A stretch of DNA of 6,243 nt from Anaerolineae bacterium (GTDB taxonomy: Bacteria > Chloroflexota > Anaerolineae > UBA1429): positions 1 through 6,243 of the forward strand of contig SKLG01000476.1 of NCBI GenBank assembly GCA_007123335.1. The letters run 5' to 3'. The notes beneath the pieces were generated by a model. The model did no database searches and was not told the origin of the DNA. It saw only the letters and a list, made by a program, of their open reading frames with translations. Position numbers and translations under genes: made by a program. Positions 5,879-6,243 of the stretch are shown in pieces (position 1 is the stretch's first letter; each line of letters opens with the position of its first letter).

Positions 5879-6243
5879 TCAGCCGAGCGTATCTGAATCC
5901 TCAGTCGAACCATACAAGTCAGGGTAAAGGGCGTGCAGGCACTCGGGACAAAGGCCATGGGTGAAGCGCACCTGGGTGTAGCGCGTCAAATAGTCCTGGA
6001 CGCTCTGCCAGTATTGATCGTCGTCGCGCATCTTGCCACACTGGGCGCAAATGGGGATAATGCGCCGTAGATCGGTCAGCTCGGTGACATCCTCCAACAT
6101 CATCAAGACCAGTGTCTCGTCCTCATGGCTGAGAGGGCTGGCGCTGACCAGGAAATCCACCGGCTGGTGCTGCTGAGTAGCATCGCGACGCAGGAGCATG
6201 CGCGTCGGCTGCCGAACGGTGCTTCGGCCGGCTTGCGCACGGC
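5879..6243 (-). CDS. PAS-domain signalling protein with C-terminal Cys module, partial
   Basis: This is the 3' end of a minus-strand gene that continues past position 6243; 120 residues are visible before TGA (5881-5879). The first part, 'HQPVDFLVSASPLSHEDE' followed by 'TLVLMMLEDVTEL', is the end of a PAS sensor domain ('VSASPL' and 'LEDVTE' strands). It leads directly into 'RRIIPICAQCGKMRDDDQYW' and then 'VRFTHGLCPECLHALYP'. Two CxxC pairs (codons starting on the minus strand at 6049 and 6040, and at 5950 and 5941) could bind a metal. This module recurs after PAS or GAF domains in bacterial sensors; its function is not established to my knowledge. ATG at 6199 is internal to the domain, and the frame stays open to the edge, so the true start is outside. 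An output domain, if any, lies on the N-terminal side. The stop is 13 bases from the convergent phosphatase stop, leaving no intergenic terminator. Confidence 0.85.
   Translation of the reverse strand, partial: RAQAGRSTVRQPTRMLLRRDATQQHQPVDFLVSASPLSHEDETLVLMMLEDVTELTDLRRIIPICAQCGKMRDDDQYWQSVQDYLTRYTQVRFTHGLCPECLHALYPDLYGSTEDSDTLG

Noticed and set aside
1..6243. CRISPR array, tRNA, rRNA, riboswitch or intact IS element
   Set aside because: No regularly spaced repeats, tRNA-like cloverleaf, rRNA similarity or transposase frame was seen on either strand.

Overview
The window reads as accessory sugar-metabolism DNA from a GC-rich, free-living bacterium. The gene families and their style (carbohydrate ABC transporters of the CUT1 type, Gfo/Idh/MocA and aldo/keto oxidoreductases, and a PAS protein ending in a Cys-rich 'ICAQCGKMRDD...GLCPEC' module) fit Chloroflexota best. 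That placement is an inference from style, not from a marker gene.

Layout. Positions 1-125 hold the last 40 codons of a Gfo/Idh/MocA-type dehydrogenase. A 146-base gap follows, carrying one arm of a perfect 15-bp inverted repeat. The second arm lies at the start of a solute-binding-protein gene (272-1339) that has lost its signal peptide and about the first hundred residues. After a strong hairpin (1409-1440) come two intact permease genes with 5 bases between them (1508-2455, 2461-3390), then an aldo/keto reductase (3482-4468). These four genes and the upstream dehydrogenase share one strand and look like an operon for taking up a carbohydrate or polyol and oxidising it. No ATPase gene is present, which is usual for CUT1 systems that share an MsmK/UgpC-type ATPase encoded elsewhere.

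Positions 4469-5079 are a scar region. The last 60 or so codons of another MalG-like permease (about 4749-4937) abut a short minus-strand fragment (about 4536-4765) that resembles a TPR repeat. A clean hairpin follows (4968-4998), probably the terminator of the lost operon. A complete PHP-family phosphatase of the HisK/histidinol-phosphatase type (5080-5865) then starts from its own ribosome binding site. It converges, 13 bases away, on the 3' end of a minus-strand PAS/Cys-motif signalling protein that runs off the right edge.

Overall, two broken transporter genes flank an otherwise intact transport and oxidation cluster, so the locus has been rearranged. I see no CRISPR array, tRNA, rRNA, intact insertion sequence or clearly new system. 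The best leads are the inverted repeat at the truncated binding-protein gene, the composite relic at 4536-4937 and the PAS-linked Cys module.
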